NCBI GenBank assembly: GCA_943704415.1
Contig: CALSCO010002538.1
Coordinates: 1-54,318, forward strand
Source of the DNA: Parvularia atlantis
Taxonomy: Eukaryota > Opisthokonta > Rotosphaerida
Direction: 5' to 3'
Length of the DNA: 54,318 nucleotides
Each line of letters opens with the position of its first letter. The stretch's first letter is position 1. The notes below the pieces were generated by a model, which saw only the letters and a list, made by a program, of their open reading frames with translations, searched no databases and had not been told where the DNA came from. The position numbers and the translations under genes are program-made. Below, one piece after another: positions 39,661 to 50,992 of this stretch.

Positions 39661-41173
39661 TCAGCCGCGCACGCGGATCATCGCGCGCAGGTTGCGCCGG
39701 CTCTGCTCGAGCATCTGGTGCCGCTCGATAAACATCTGCGCGCGGCGCAGCAGCCGGTTGCAGCGCTCCTCGTCGTCGCTGAGCCGCCGCGGGCTGAGGT
39801 CGCCCCTGCGCGAGCGAGTGTCAGCGCGGCCAGGTGCAGCAGACGGGCACGCACTGCGGCGCGGTCTCGAGGGCCGCCAGCTGCATGCGCAGGCTGCTCA
39901 GCTGCGCCTGTGCCTCGCTCAGCAGGGCCTGCTGCTCCTCGAGCATCTTGACGCTCTGCGCGCGCACAACGATCACAATACAGCGGCCGGCAAGTAGCGC
40001 ACACCTGCTGCTCGGTGTCGGGCGCCTGCCGCGCGAGCTGCTGCCGCGCCTGCTCCTGCGCGCGCGCAATGCGCTCTTGCCCCTCGCGTCGCTGCTGCTC
40101 GAGCTGCTGCGCGAGCGTGGCAAGCTGCGTGCGTGCTCGGCTGTGTGCCGCGTCAGCGATCGACCAAGCAGGGTCTATGCGCACGTCTTGCGCTGCTCAA
40201 GCGCGTCGCGGCGCTGCTTGTACTGCTGCTCAATCTCGCGCTGCGAGGCAAACTTGCCGTCCATCTGCACCGTCAGCACGCGGATCTGCCGGCGCACGGC
40301 CTGCTCATAGGCACTGCGACAGGAAACGCTCAGAGCCCACGACGGCGCGCGTGTGCGTGCAAGCGCACCGGATCGTGTCGGGCAGGAGCAGCCCCGCGCG
40401 GCCGCCGTGCGCCGCCGTGTCGATGCCCGCCGCTCTGAGCTCTTGCAGCAGCTGGTCGGGCTCGGTCGCCTGCGGCAATGTGAGCGAGAGCGCGCACAAA
40501 GGGCCTCGCCAGCGGCACACACCGCTCTCGCCACGTCCTCGTCGACCTTGGCCACCTGCGACTCGAGCAGCTCGAGCTGCGCGCGCAGCGTCACGCACGT
40601 GCGCTCGAGGCGCCCGAGCTCGGCCTTGGCCACGCGGTACTCGTTCGCGATGCGCGACTCGCGCAGGAAGTTCTCGTCGTTCTCGTCGAGCACGGCACTG
40701 AGCGGCGCGGGGACGCGCGGCACTGCCACTGGCACGTTGTCGCCGCCGCTAACAGAGCGCAGCACGGGGTCGGGCGCCGCCGCGGCCGGCCCCGGTGGCG
40801 TCCGCGGCAGCTTCTCGCCGGGCCGTCGCGCGGCTGCCGTCGCGGTGTCGCTCGGCATCGTCGGCGCGGCGGACACACGCAGCGGCGTGCGCAGCAGCGA
40901 CGTCGTCGCCGGCCGCTCGATCAGGCTGCGCCGCAGCGCCGCACCGCTGCCGCCGCCGCCGCTGCTGCTGCTGCTGCTGCTGATCGTTGAGAGCGGCGAG
41001 CGCGGCTGCTGCTCCTGCTGCGGCTGCTGTTGCGGCTTCGGAGGCAGCTGCTGCGCCGACGACGCCGATGCGTTCTGCTGCGCGCCAACGGCCACCTTGG
41101 CCACGCCCGGCGGCCGCGGCGGCGTGCGCAGCAGCTGACGGCGGCTCGCGAACGGGTTGGCCGCATCTGTCAT
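39661..41173 (-). CDS. coiled-coil protein of unknown function
   Basis: The amino part (MTDAANPFASRRQLLRTPPR) is low-complexity, rich in Gln, Ser and Pro, with repeated LLRTP motifs that could be proline-directed kinase sites. From AVLDENDENFLRESRIANEY onward it becomes almost wholly coiled coil: LGRLERTCVTLRAQLELLES, AVRRQIRVLTVQMDGKFAS, LATLAQQLEQQRREGQERIA, and MLEEQQALLSEAQAQLSSL. It ends MFIERHQMLEQSRRNLRAMI. About five introns interrupt it. Not recognised; a centrosome, kinetochore or trafficking tether role would be compatible but is unsupported. It ends 90 nt from the convergent transporter gene. Confidence 0.6.
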
Positions 41174-41241
41174 CCTTCTCTTCGTAACGGTCACTGTCAC
41201 GCTACCACCCGCCATACTATATGGACGCTGATTCGCTGCGA

Positions 41242-43017
41242 TCACACGGCCGTCCCGAACGACGACGCGAAGCCGCGCGGCGGTGGCGGCGGCAGGGGGA
41301 TCGACGGCGGCGGCGGGGGAAGCGCCATCGACGGTGGTGGTGGTGGTGGTGGTGGCAGATCGAAGGCCGGCGGAGGAGGTGGCGGCAGGTTGAAGGCCGG
41401 CGGAGGCGGAGGCGGCGGCGAGGACGACGCGGCAGAGGGCGCGACCAGCCGCAGCCCCAGCACCAGGCTCAGGTCCTCGCGCGTCATCCTGTGCGACTGC
41501 GCCAGCTGCTCGGCCATGTGCCGGCGGTGCGCGTCGGCCGCCTGCCCGTTGTACTTGGCCCTGCACCACGCCCGCCGTCAATGCGCGCCCGCGGCGTCGT
41601 TTTGCAAGCGAGCACGCACTTGGCCTCGGTCGGGTTGAATGCCTTCCATGTCGCGCCGCGCGCCTCGAAGAACCGACGCGCGCGGTCGTTGCCGCCGAGC
41701 TGAGCGCCGCGGGCAGACTTAAGCACCAGCAGACGCACCCGTTCTGGCGCCCACCTGAATCATCATCAGGTTCTCGGCCTTCCACTTGTCCAGCCCCACC
41801 GACTGCACAAACGTCAGATGTACGCCGAGCGAGCGATGCGTGCCGGAGCAGCGGATGCAGATGAACGCGGCGTGCGTGACTGCGAGAGCGCTCAGAGCGC
41901 CGCTACTGTGCGTCGCACGGCCGCGCGCACCGCTCGCCCACTCGGGTTTGGGCGTGAGGCAGTCAAAGCACGTGCCGTTGGCGGGGTCGCTGTCGATCAT
42001 CGACTGCAGGAACGCGTTCTGCTGGTCGGGCGTGAACGTGCCAAGCTCGGCGAGCGTAAACGGGCCGTACGCTGCCATGCGCGCACGTGTCAGCAGCAGC
42101 GGGTGGTGTTGCAGCACGCTCAAAGCACCGATCGTGGTGGACGACGCTGTGCTGGCGGGCGTCTGCGGCGGCGCGGGCACGGGCAGATCGGGCTTGGCGA
42201 GGTTGTCGAGGCTCCTGCACACCACGCGCGTGTGAGCGCTGCGAGGCGTCGGCGCGAGCGAGCACGCGCACCGCAGCGACCCCTGCGACTGCTGCACTTC
42301 GCGTGAGCTGTGCGCCCGGCCGCGTGAGTGCCTGCGTGTGCATCGCGCGATGCGAGGGCGACGCGCACCCTCTCCTCGAGAGCGTGCCGCTGCCGCTGCC
42401 GCTGCCGGTCGGCGTCGTCGGCGTCGTCGGCATCTTGCCGCCCGGGCCCGCGTCGGTGCTTTTCCTGCCAAAGGGGTTGCGGAAGAAGCCGCTGCCGCTC
42501 CTGCGCGGTCGTGAGGGGCGGAAGTTGCGCGATTCCGCGCGGCGGCGCACCCGCTCAACAGCTTGGGCGGGGCGGCGGCGGCGGCGAGGGACGCCCACGG
42601 CTTGAACTCGTCGTTCTGCGTGCGTGCGGCGCGTGCGGTGTGTCAAAGGCTGGTCCGTTGTGCAGGGGGCGGCGCGCACGCTGTGGACGACGACGAGCTT
42701 GAGGTCCGGCACAAGCATGAGGTAGTTGACGTCGCTCAGCTCGATACCACCGTCGGTGAAGAGCCGCACAGGCGCGGTCGGGGCGCTGCCGTACGCGGCG
42801 AGGTAGCACTGCTGCTGCAGATCCTCTGCGCGGGCGACAGCGCGCGACGTCGGTGAGACGCGGGCGACAACGCGCAACGTCGGTGAGACGCGGGCGAAAC
42901 GCGGCGTCTCAGGCCTCCGGGGGCGCACGCACCGAGCACGAGCCGCCCCGCGTAGGCGAGCGGGCGCGCGGGCGCGGTGCCGCCGTCGTTGCGGTGCACC
43001 TTGACGCTCAGCGACAT
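41242..43017 (-). CDS. doublecortin-like domain fused to ArfGAP domain, proline-rich tail
   Basis: Read from 43017, MSLSVKVHRNDGGTAPARPL and, after an intron, EDLQQQCYLAAYGSAPTA then VRLFTDGGIELSDVNYLML resemble a doublecortin/ubiquitin-like fold. A linker follows (PTTPTTPTGSGSGSG, SLDNLAKPDLPVPAPPQTP). A 57-nt intron at 42072-42128 (GTGCTTTG, CTGAC, GGCAG) joins STTI in frame to AYGPFTLAELGTFTPDQQ. Then comes the ArfGAP zinc finger CFDCLTPKPEWAS and FICIRCSGTHRSLGVHLTF with the arginine finger, VQSVGLDKW, and a tail of poly-Pro blocks (SPPPPPPPAFNL repeated). ArfGAPs stimulate GTP hydrolysis on Arf in vesicle coats. If the 57-nt intron is not used, the ArfGAP would be a separate gene starting MAAYGPFTL at 42078. 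Confidence 0.65.
42841..42896. repeat. 30-nt tandem duplication inside an intron
   Basis: Two near-identical copies (42841-42866 and 42871-42896) share ACGTCGGTGAGACGCGGG. They lie in the first intron of the doublecortin-like/ArfGAP gene. Confidence 0.85.
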
Positions 43018-43058
43018 TGCGGCGCGGCGTCTGTGAAGCGAGAAAAGTCAACACGAGC

Positions 43059-43111
43059 GCGGCCATGCTGCACCCACTCCGCGGCCATGCTGCACCCACT
43101 CCGCGGCCATG
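43059..43111. repeat. 22-nt tandem repeat spanning the start-codon context of the ENT gene
   Basis: Two full copies (43059-43080 and 43081-43102) and a third partial copy (43103-43111) of GCGGCCATGCTGCACCCACT plus CC. The partial copy supplies the ATG at 43109; the first two copies supply upstream out-of-frame ATGs. Confidence 0.9.
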
Positions 43112-44854
43112 TCGGGGCCATGTTTGAGCGCAGAGCCGCTGATGTCGACGCACCGCGATCCGCGCCCGCCCGCGTGGCCCTCGACGGCGTCGCTGCTGGC
43201 CGGTGCGCGCCGTGCCGTGCCGTGCCGTGCCGTGCCGTGCCGTGCCCACCGATGTGCTCGGCTCACGCGCGACATGCAGGCGCGCCCGCGCACGTCGACC
43301 GCTTCTACCTCGCCTACATCATCTTCTTCCTGCTCGGCATTGGGATGCTCTTCCCGTGGGTGCGCGGCGGCAGCGGCGGACGCGGCGTGCGGGTGCTGAC
43401 GGCGCGCGCGCACAAGAACGTCTTCATCACCGCGACCGAGTTCTACCGCTTCCGCTTCCAGCAGAGCGTCTTCTCCGACAACTTCTCCAAGTGCGTGTTG
43501 TTGATCGCGCGGGCGGCGGCGCATCGGTGCTCAGCAGGCGCGGGGCGGCGCAGCTGGTTCGGCCTCGCGTACAACCTGGCCAACATCGTCGGGTTGACGG
43601 TGCTGCTGCGCGTGGCGCACCGCGTGAGCATCAAGCAGCGCGTCTACGCCGGGCTGTTCATCGGCCTGGCCGTGTTTGTCGTCACGACGGCGATGGTCTA
43701 TGTCACGGCGATCGGCCCGACCGAGTACTTTGTTTTCACGCTCATGTGCATCGTCGTTTGCGGCGTCGTCACGGCGCTGCTCCAGAACGGCGTCTTTGGG
43801 CTCTCGTCAAAGTTCCCGTGCGTCCTTCGCACGCTGATCGCACGCCACACTGACACAGGCCCCGTGCAGCGCGACCTACACGGCCTCGGTCATGACCGGG
43901 CAGAGCCTCGCCGGCGCGGTCGTGTCGCTCGCGCAGATCCTTACGACGCTCGTTAAGACGCCCGATCAGGAGCCCGTGCTGGCCGAGGAGCAGCTCGCGG
44001 CGCTGTTGTACTTCCTCGTGGCCGTCGTGATCCTGTCGCTGTGCGTCGTCGGCTTTGTCCTGCTCACGCAGCTGCCATTCTACTCGCACTACAGCGGCTA
44101 CCACCGGCTGCTGCCCGGCGACGACGAGGACGAGGGCGAGGGCGCGGGCGACGACAAGCCGCAGTACGAGAAGGGCGAGAGGGCGTACCGCGAGGCCGAG
44201 GACGACAGCGCCGACGACGACCGGGGCAGCGGCAACGCCGTGCGGCCGGTCAACGGGCCCGACGACAGCAGCGCGGGGACGTCGTGGGAGCTCACCCAGC
44301 GCGTCTTCTCGCTCGGCTTCTCCGTGTTCTACGTCTTTGTCGTCACGCTCGGGCTCTTCCCATCGGTCGTGGCGGCGGTGGCGCCGGTGACGACGGGCTC
44401 GCCGTCGCGCATCTATGACGACATCTTCGTGCCGTTCGCGTTCCTCCTGTTCAACGTGGGCGACGTGGTCGGGCGCGCGCTGGCCGACGTCGCGGCGCTG
44501 ATCCCGCCGCGGCACCTGTGGATCGCGTCGCTGGTCCGGTCGGTCTTCTTCCCGCTGATGCTGCTGAGCAACGTGCAGCTGTACGACATCGGCGGCCAGC
44601 CGATCGAGCTCGCCCTGCCGTCGCCGCTCGCGTCCGACTGGGCGTGGTGGCTGATCGTGCTGGTCTTTGGCGTGAGCTCGGGCTACATCGCCTCGCTCGC
44701 GATGATGTACGGGCCGCAGCAGGTGCGCCCGGCCGAGCGCGAGCGCACGGGCATTGTCATGGTCAACTTCCTCGTCTGGGGCCTGTTTGCGGGCTCGATG
44801 ACGTCGTTCCTGCTGCGCGGCGTGCTGTGCTCGTGCAACCCGTTCCTCGAGTGA
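43109..44854 (+). CDS. equilibrative nucleoside transporter (ENT/SLC29 family)
   Basis: A short cytosolic lead (MSGPCLSAEPLMSTHRDPRP; the second Met at 43142 is an alternative start) is followed by the family's first helix FYLAYIIFFLLGIGMLFPW and NVFITATEFYRFRF. Further helices read WFGLAYNLANIVGLTVLL, YFVFTLMCIVVCGVVTAL and LLQNGVFGLSSKFP with the ENT signature around helices 4-5, then TGQSLAGAVVSLAQIL. A long acidic cytosolic loop (about 44110-44280) separates the second half, with VFYVFVVTLGLFPSVVA, FAFLLFNVGDVVGRALAD and ending SSGYIASLAMMYGP. It would carry nucleosides or bases across a membrane. Four introns interrupt it, the first with a pentanucleotide repeat. It is divergent from the ArfGAP gene, 91 nt away. 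Confidence 0.92.
43212..43246 (+). repeat. (GTGCC)7 microsatellite in ENT intron 1
   Basis: Seven perfect GTGCC units immediately after the 5' splice site (GTGCGCGCC). The repeat unit resembles the splice-site start itself. Confidence 0.95.
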
Positions 44855-44904
44855 GCAGCCCGCCCCTGTCGCTCGCTCCAATGTACAGCCTGTCGTCGTC
44901 GTCG

Positions 44905-45475
44905 TCACGCGTCACTGCGCACCGCCGGCGGCAGCCCGAAGCGCGCGCGCTCGGCCGGCGTGAGCGTCCAGAACGTGCGGCGATACCAGCGGCGGATCTG
45001 CGGCGGCCGTCAGCCGTCGGCGGCGCAGAAGCGGGCTGCCGCGGGTCGCGCACGGGGCTGAACACGTTGTCCTTCGTGTTGCCCCAGTCGAGCTCGAAGA
45101 CCATGTAGAAGGCGAGGCCTGAGCGATGCGCAACGGCGATCAGCAGCAGCAGCAGCGGCAGCGGCACGACGCACACGCCGTCAGCCCGTACGTCGCCAGC
45201 AGCAGCGAGCGCCGCGCGCGCAGCGACAGCAGCTCGGCGTCGCGCGGGTCGATCGGCGGCGGCGTGTAGTCGGCGGGCGGGGCGGCCGCGCCGGGGCGCA
45301 TCGCCGCAAAGAAGCCGGTGGGGCGGTCGGCCTCGGGGCGCGAGGGCGACGGCGGCACCATCGGCGGCGGCGGGGTGGTCGTCGCCGTGCTGCCGCTGTC
45401 GCCGTCGTGAGCAAGGGGGACGGCGTGTGCACGTTGGGCATCACACGCGCACGTTTGCTGCTGCTGATCTGCCAT
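44905..45475 (-). CDS. small single-pass membrane protein, unknown family
   Basis: Four exons give about 130 residues: MADQQQQT joined across the 45396-45452 intron to GSTATTTPPPPMVPPSPS, then ELLSLRARRSLLLATYGLTA joined to CLAFYMVFELDWGNTKDNVF and, last, IRRWYRRTFWTLTPAERAR with FGLPPAVRSDA. One membrane helix (LLLATYGLTACLAFYMVF) is followed by an aromatic/basic patch. The splice choices each remove 55-57 nt and keep frame, which supports them. The size and the WYRRTFW-type tail suggest a small organelle membrane protein, but I recognise no family. Confidence 0.55.
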
Positions 45476-45544
45476 GAGGGAGAAGTGAGACCAAGACGCA
45501 CGCGCGACTAGATACACGACATGACACGGCTCTCACAAGACACG

Positions 45545-45546
<2 letters not shown>

Positions 45547-45622
<76 letters not shown>
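45547..45622 (+). repeat. (TC)38 dinucleotide microsatellite
   Basis: A perfect run of 38 TC units in the spacer between the small membrane protein gene (5' side) and the pyruvate kinase stop codon. On the coding strand of both genes it reads GA. Confidence 0.98.
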
Positions 45623-45625
<3 letters not shown>

Positions 45626-45647
45626 CGCACAGCACACTGAACTGAAC

Positions 45648-48044
45648 TCAGACCGTGATCACCTTCACAAAGTTGTTGGGCAGGTGCGTCTGCAGCAGCG
45701 GGTGCGACGCCGTGAGCACAATCGTGTCGCCCGCGCTGACGATGCCCTCGCGCTTGACCTGGGTGCGCGCGGCGGTGCTCTCAGTGCGCGACGGCGGCGT
45801 GCAAGAGGGGCGGTTGCGGCGCACGTAGTCCACGGCGATGTCGGCCAGTTCGACGATCGTCTTGCACTCGGGGGCGATCGTCGGGATCACGTTGCGCGAG
45901 AGCACGAGCTGCCGCGCGACCTCTGCGCGATGCTCGTGTCAGCAGACGGCACGGGCAGCACTGGCTGAGCACGGCACCCTCGCTGCGCGTGAACGCGATG
46001 ATGGGCACGCGCGGACGGTTTTGCGCGACTTTGAGCGCCGAGCGGCCCGAGTAGGCTGCGCGTGCGCGTGCATGAGTGAGGTGCACCGCGGCAAAGACCG
46101 GTGCGCACAGAAGACGACAATCGCCTTGGCTTGCGTGCTCGCCGCCAGCGACGTCGCCGCCTGGCCGATGCTCGACAGCGCGGCGAGCGGCGAGCTGTGT
46201 GAGCGGCATTGCGGTGAGACGACAAGGAACAACAAGCGGCTGACGCGGCGACGCACCCCTTCGGGTGGTGGTTGTATAAGTCCTGCTCGATCAGGCTCGT
46301 GTCGACCTCGGGGTTGGCGCGGGCCATGCACGCGATGCTCGTCTGGCGCGCACGGCCGTCAGCACCGACGCGCACGCGCACACGAGGCCGCACGACCATC
46401 ATCTGCGCGGCCTCGACGGGGAACGCGCCCGAGGCTGTCTCGCCCGAGAGCATGCACGCGTCCGCGCCGTCAAAGATCGCGTTGCAGACGTCTGCGCGCC
46501 GCGTGAGTTGATGTGCACCAGCAACCAGCAGCAGTCGCGCGGCTCACCGCTGACTTCGGCGCGCGTCGGCCGCGGCGTCTGGATCATCGACTCGAGCATC
46601 TGCGTCGCGACCACGACAGGGATGCCGCGGCGGTTACACTGCACGGCGCACATTGTGAGCGGCACGCCCGAGCTCACAGGCGACGCGCACCTCGAGCACG
46701 ATGCGCTTCTGCGCGATCGGCACCTGCTCCGGCAGCATCTCGACGCCGAGGTCGCCGCGGGCGACCATCACGCCGTCGACTTCGTTCAGGATCTCTGCGG
46801 TCGCTGCGGTCGGCACAAAAGGCAGCGGCCGCGGAGAGCGGCAGCGCACCTTCGAGCGCGTCCAGCGCCTCAGGCTTCTCGATCTTGGCCATCACACGCG
46901 GTAGGCGCGGCGCGGCCAGGCCGAGCTCGCGTGCGTTGCTGCTGATCTCCTGGCGCAGCTGACGCACGTCGTCGGCGCTGTTGCCCGTGTCAGCCGTCGC
47001 CGCCGCGCTCAAGGCGCCACGCACCTGCGCACAAACGACAGCGCGACCCAGTCCATGCCGTGCTCAAGGCCAAAGCGGAGGTCGACCTTGTCCTTATCCT
47101 GTGCGCGCGCCGTGCTTAGCGCGTGAGGGCGACGAGCGGCAGCAAGCAACGCACGGTCAGCGCGCCGATGCCCATCTGGTGCGCGCCGCGTTAGTCGCAG
47201 CCGAAGCGAGGCAAGGGCGAGGGACGTGCCTTCACGCCGGGGAGGTTGATGCCCTGGCGCGGCTTGAGCGTGCCGCCGTTGAGCACCTCGCAGACGACGT
47301 CGATGCCGTTGACCTCGCGCACGGCCCTGGCGGCGTGGTGAGCGCAGACGAGGCGGCAGCGAGGCCGGCGCCGCACATGGCGATGAGGCCGTCCGAGAGC
47401 AGGATGCGGTCGCCCTTCTTGACCTCCTGCGCCAGGCGCGTGTACGTCGTGCCGGTGCGGCGCGCGAGCTGATCGCCGACGACCTGGCGCCACCGCCGCC
47501 GTGAGCGGACGACGACGCCGAGGCCGACGACGCGGCGCCGCGCACGTCGCTTGCCGAGACGATGGTGAAGCGGTCGCCGCGCGCGAGGAAGAAGAGCTTG
47601 CCGCCGTCGGTGTCGGTCGTGCGCACCTTGGGCCCGCTCAGGTCTTGCAGCGCGCCGACGGGACGCCCGGCCTCGCGCGCGACCTGGCGCAGCGTCGTGA
47701 GGCGCTGCAGATGCTCCGGATGCGAGCCGTGGCTGCGAGGCCCCGTGCGCCGTCAACAGCAGCAGCAGCAGCAGCAGCAGCGGCACCTGAAGTTGAAGCG
47801 GGCGACGCTCACTGCGGCGGCCGCGATCAGCAGCGGCAGCGGCGCACGGCGGGCGACGCACGGCCCGCGTCGATCAGCGCGCGCAGCACCCCCGGCGGGT
47901 TTGTGGACGGGCCGAGCGTCGCCACGAGCTGCGCACGGCGTGAGCGCTGCGCAATTGGGGAGTGGTTCGACAACGACGGCGGCGGCAGCGCGCCTTGGTG
48001 CCGCGCGTGATCAACGCATGGACCCCGCTCACGTTCACTGACAT
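45648..48044 (-). CDS. PYK: pyruvate kinase
   Basis: Last enzyme of glycolysis, converting phosphoenolpyruvate and ADP to pyruvate and ATP. The amino end includes [35 protein letters not shown] (across an intron), [11 protein letters not shown] and [10 protein letters not shown]. The A domain has [20 protein letters not shown] then [20 protein letters not shown] (catalytic Lys-Ile-Glu), [11 protein letters not shown] (about 46745-46785) and [11 protein letters not shown]. Then come [18 protein letters not shown] and the C domain ending [16 protein letters not shown]. About a dozen short introns interrupt it. The first exon is uncertain: the ATG at 48042-48044 followed by a GTGAGC intron is my choice. 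Length is otherwise normal. Confidence 0.93.
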
Positions 48045-48090
48045 CGTCCTCGTTGCGGACAAAGTGGGGGGGGTGGCCAGGAGGCCGGCC

Positions 48091-48282
48091 TCACGCGGTC
48101 ACGAGCGGCATGCGCTCGCCGGAGCCAGCGTCCTTCGTGCCGAAGATGCGCTTGCGGAAGAGCACGAGCGGGACCGCGGCCGCGACGACCACCAGCACCA
48201 GCAACACCAGCAGCGCGATCGCGCCAGGTCTGAGACCGCCGCCGCTCGACGGCACGCTCAGACGCTCCGTGGAGCCCAGCAC
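48091..48282 (-). CDS. terminal exon of a small membrane protein (start unresolved)
   Basis: The frame reads MLGSTERLSVPSSGGGLRPG then a strong membrane helix AIALLVLLVLVVVAAAVPLV and a basic tail LFRKRIFGTKDAGSGE. The helix and stop are clear. A first exon beginning MAAEATPAAAAQPM at 48415 is open on the same strand, but I could not find an intron that joins the two in frame, so the 5' end is unresolved. The Met at 48282 may be the true start. Confidence 0.35.
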   Translation of the reverse strand: MLGSTERLSVPSSGGGLRPGAIALLVLLVLVVVAAAVPLVLFRKRIFGTKDAGSGERMPLVTA

Positions 48283-48447
48283 CGTGCTCGCGAAGCCGCA
48301 TCACGACCAGAGCGTCGCCCGATAGCGAATGCGGCGCCATCCAGCGTGGCCGGCGCCGCCACGCCTCACGCCTCATCGGCTGTGCGGCCGCAGCGGGTGT
48401 GGCCTCCGCGGCCATAGTGAGCGCGCGATTTATTGTCGTGAAGCAGC

Positions 48448-50838
48448 ATGGCGTCGCCACGTTGCGCCGCGCCGCGTCTCGTTGCCGCGCTGCTGCTGCT
48501 GCTGCTGCTGGCGCTGACGGGGCGCGCGGCGGCGTACGACGCGACCGAGGACACGTTCGCCGTGCGCGAGGTGAGTGGCGATGCGGTGCCGCATAGGGCG
48601 CTGACGGGCGCGGCGCGGCAGGGCATGCTCCTGCGCAAGTGCTACCCAATGTACACGCGCGGCAACATCCCCGGGGCGATGCAGGACGCGACGGTCGAGA
48701 GTGCGGATGCGCCTGCCGCCGCGCACCGGTCGCGCTGATCGTCCGAGAGCAAACGCGCGCAGTCAGCCCCAACGGCGACCCGCCCGCGCAGCCCGCGCCC
48801 TTTGCGATCTACAACCAGGCCGACTACATCGTCGGTATCCCGGTCGACAGCTCGACGGCCGAGAGCCCGACGGTGCGCGGCCGGACGCGCTGATCGGCGC
48901 GCGTGGCCTTGCTCAACGCCGCGTGCGAAGCTCCGCGTCGTGTGCACGCAGCAGCTGCACGACCAGGGCAAGTGCGGCGTGTCGCAGGTAGGGCAGATCA
49001 TCCTTGCGCCGACGCACAACGGCAGCACGCCCGCGTACCACCTGCTCGGCGTGTTGAACGAGCCCATCACAGACACGTACACGGTGCCCGTCAAGGGTGC
49101 GCGCGCCCGTGTGTGTGTACTGTGCGTGACCTGCAAGCTCACGCGATGGGCGCCGCGCCAGGGCTGCACTGCATCGCGATCTACTCGATCAAGACCAACA
49201 CCACCGGCACCGTCTACTTCCAGTTCCCCTACGGCAAGCTGCCGCCGATGATGTACCCCAACCTGCCGGTGAGCCGTGCTCGGCTGAGCGCGGCCAACGG
49301 GCTGCTCACCGATGAAGCGAGCAGTTCTACGGCTTTATCGGGCTGACGTACGCGATCATCGGCATGGTCTGGCTCGCCATGTGCATGTACTACTGGACCA
49401 ACATCCTCAAGGTGCGCCGCGGCTGCCGCGCCATTGTGTACGCGGATTGACGCTGGCGCCCGCAGATGCAAATCTACATCTCCGGCATCATCTTCCTCAA
49501 CATGCTCGAGATGACCTTTGCCTACGCTTACTACGCCAACTGGAACGACAACGGCGACGACTGTGCGCCGCCACCGCTGCTGCCGCCGCTGCGGTGCACG
49601 TCCTGACGGCTGGCGCTCACCCCGCGGCAGCCGACGCGCTCGTCGCGCTCACGTGCCTGCTGCAGGCGCTGCGCGGGAGCGTGTCGCTCATGGCGCTGCT
49701 GGTGGTGTGCATGGGCTACGGCCTGGTCAAGTGCGTGCGGTCGCGCGGTCGCGGCGCCTTGTGCTCACGTGGCGCGAGGGCAGGCCGACGCTCGGGCAGG
49801 ACTGGAACAAGGTCGTCTTCCTCGGGTTCACCAACTTTATCTTTGGTGCGCCATGTGCCGTGCCGCGCCGCGCGCGGATGGCTGACGAACGCGGTCGCAG
49901 CCGCGCTGTACAACGCCGAGGCGATCACGTCGGCCGAGCCCGACTCGATCCAGATGCTCATGTACGTCATCCCGCTCGTCATCACGCTCGTCATCTTCAT
50001 GCTCTGGGTGCGGCACGCGCCGTCACCACCGCACGCTGCTAACGGGTGCCGCCAAGACCCTGACCGAGCTGACGAGCACGATGGCCAAGCTGGCGCTGCG
50101 GCGGCAGACGGTCAAGCTGCGCACGTACACGAACCTGCGGCGTGTGCTCTTTGTGACGCTCGTGGTCGTTGTCATCCTGGCCATCCCGATCATCGTGCAG
50201 AGCCTCGGTGCGTGCGCGGCGTCTCTGGCGCCGCTCCGGCTAAACACGCGCGCGGGGCGCGTGCGCGCGCAGACAAGGAGAGCGGCGACCTGTACTGGGA
50301 CCTGAAGTGGTTCACGTCCTCGGGCTCGTTTTCGATCGTGTACCTGTGCGTCTTCCTCGCCATCATCCTGCTGTGGCGGCCGCACGCCAACAACGCGCGG
50401 TGCGGCGCGCTGCGGTGGCCGTGTGCGTCGCCCTCACGCGCCGCACGCCCGGCAGGGCCGGCGTCGTGCAGCTGCCGGCGGACGACCTCGGCGACGACGA
50501 CTTTGAGGAGCTCGAGCTGGGCCGCGTGGGCGTGGTCGGCAGCGTCGCGTCGGACCGCGTCAAGTCGCGGCGGGCCAAGAGCAGAGACGGCGGGGTGCGC
50601 GTGCGTATGCGGGCGGCGTGTGGTCGCTCACGCCGCGGCCGCGCAGGAAAACGAGGAGGACGACCCGCTCAAGTGGGTCGAGGAGAACATGCCCGAGCTG
50701 CTCGAGGACGACGGCGACATCACGCTCTCGTGCGTCGTGTGCGCCCCCGTGGTCGCGTGCGCTCAACGCCTGCGCGCGACCGACAGAAAAGAGGACCAGG
50801 TGCAGCTGATCCGATCCGAGATGTCCAAGATGAACTGA
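48448..50838 (+). CDS. TMEM87-family Golgi seven-helix protein (GOST family)
   Basis: A signal peptide (MASPRCAAPRLVAALLLLLL) and a luminal domain (QVGQIILAPTHNGS, YTVPVK, GTVYFQFPYGKLPPMMYP) are followed by seven helices: YGFIGLTYAIIGMVWLAM, MQIYISGIIFLNMLEMTFAY, SLMALLVVCMGYGLVK, KVVFLGFTNFIFG, IQMLMYVIPLVITLVIFML, VLFVTLVVVVILAIPIIV and FSIVYLCVFLAIILLWRP. WRPHANNAR right after the last helix, and a tail motif DPLKWVEENMPE, are features of the TMEM87 branch. These proteins sit in the Golgi and have been linked to endosome-to-Golgi transport. About nine introns interrupt it. It faces MOB1, whose stop is 154 nt away. Confidence 0.88.
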
Positions 50839-50992
50839 GGAGCGTGCACTGTCGAATTCGGTTTATGTCTGTTTGGCGCCTGAGCAGGCATGGAAAGAGA
50901 AAACAAAAATTAACGGAGAACACGAAGCGCTCGGGCGCGCGGCTGTGTGTGTGTAGCGTGTGTCTTTCTTGGCACGGCCGGCACGGTGCCGC

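Noticed and set aside
42072-42128. Treating the ArfGAP as a separate gene starting at 42078
   Set aside because: The Met lies within a segment that has full intron signals, and removing it keeps the frame with the upstream exons; the alternative is kept in the feature note.
45547-45622. CRISPR-like array
   Set aside because: It is a simple dinucleotide run without spacers, in a eukaryotic genome.
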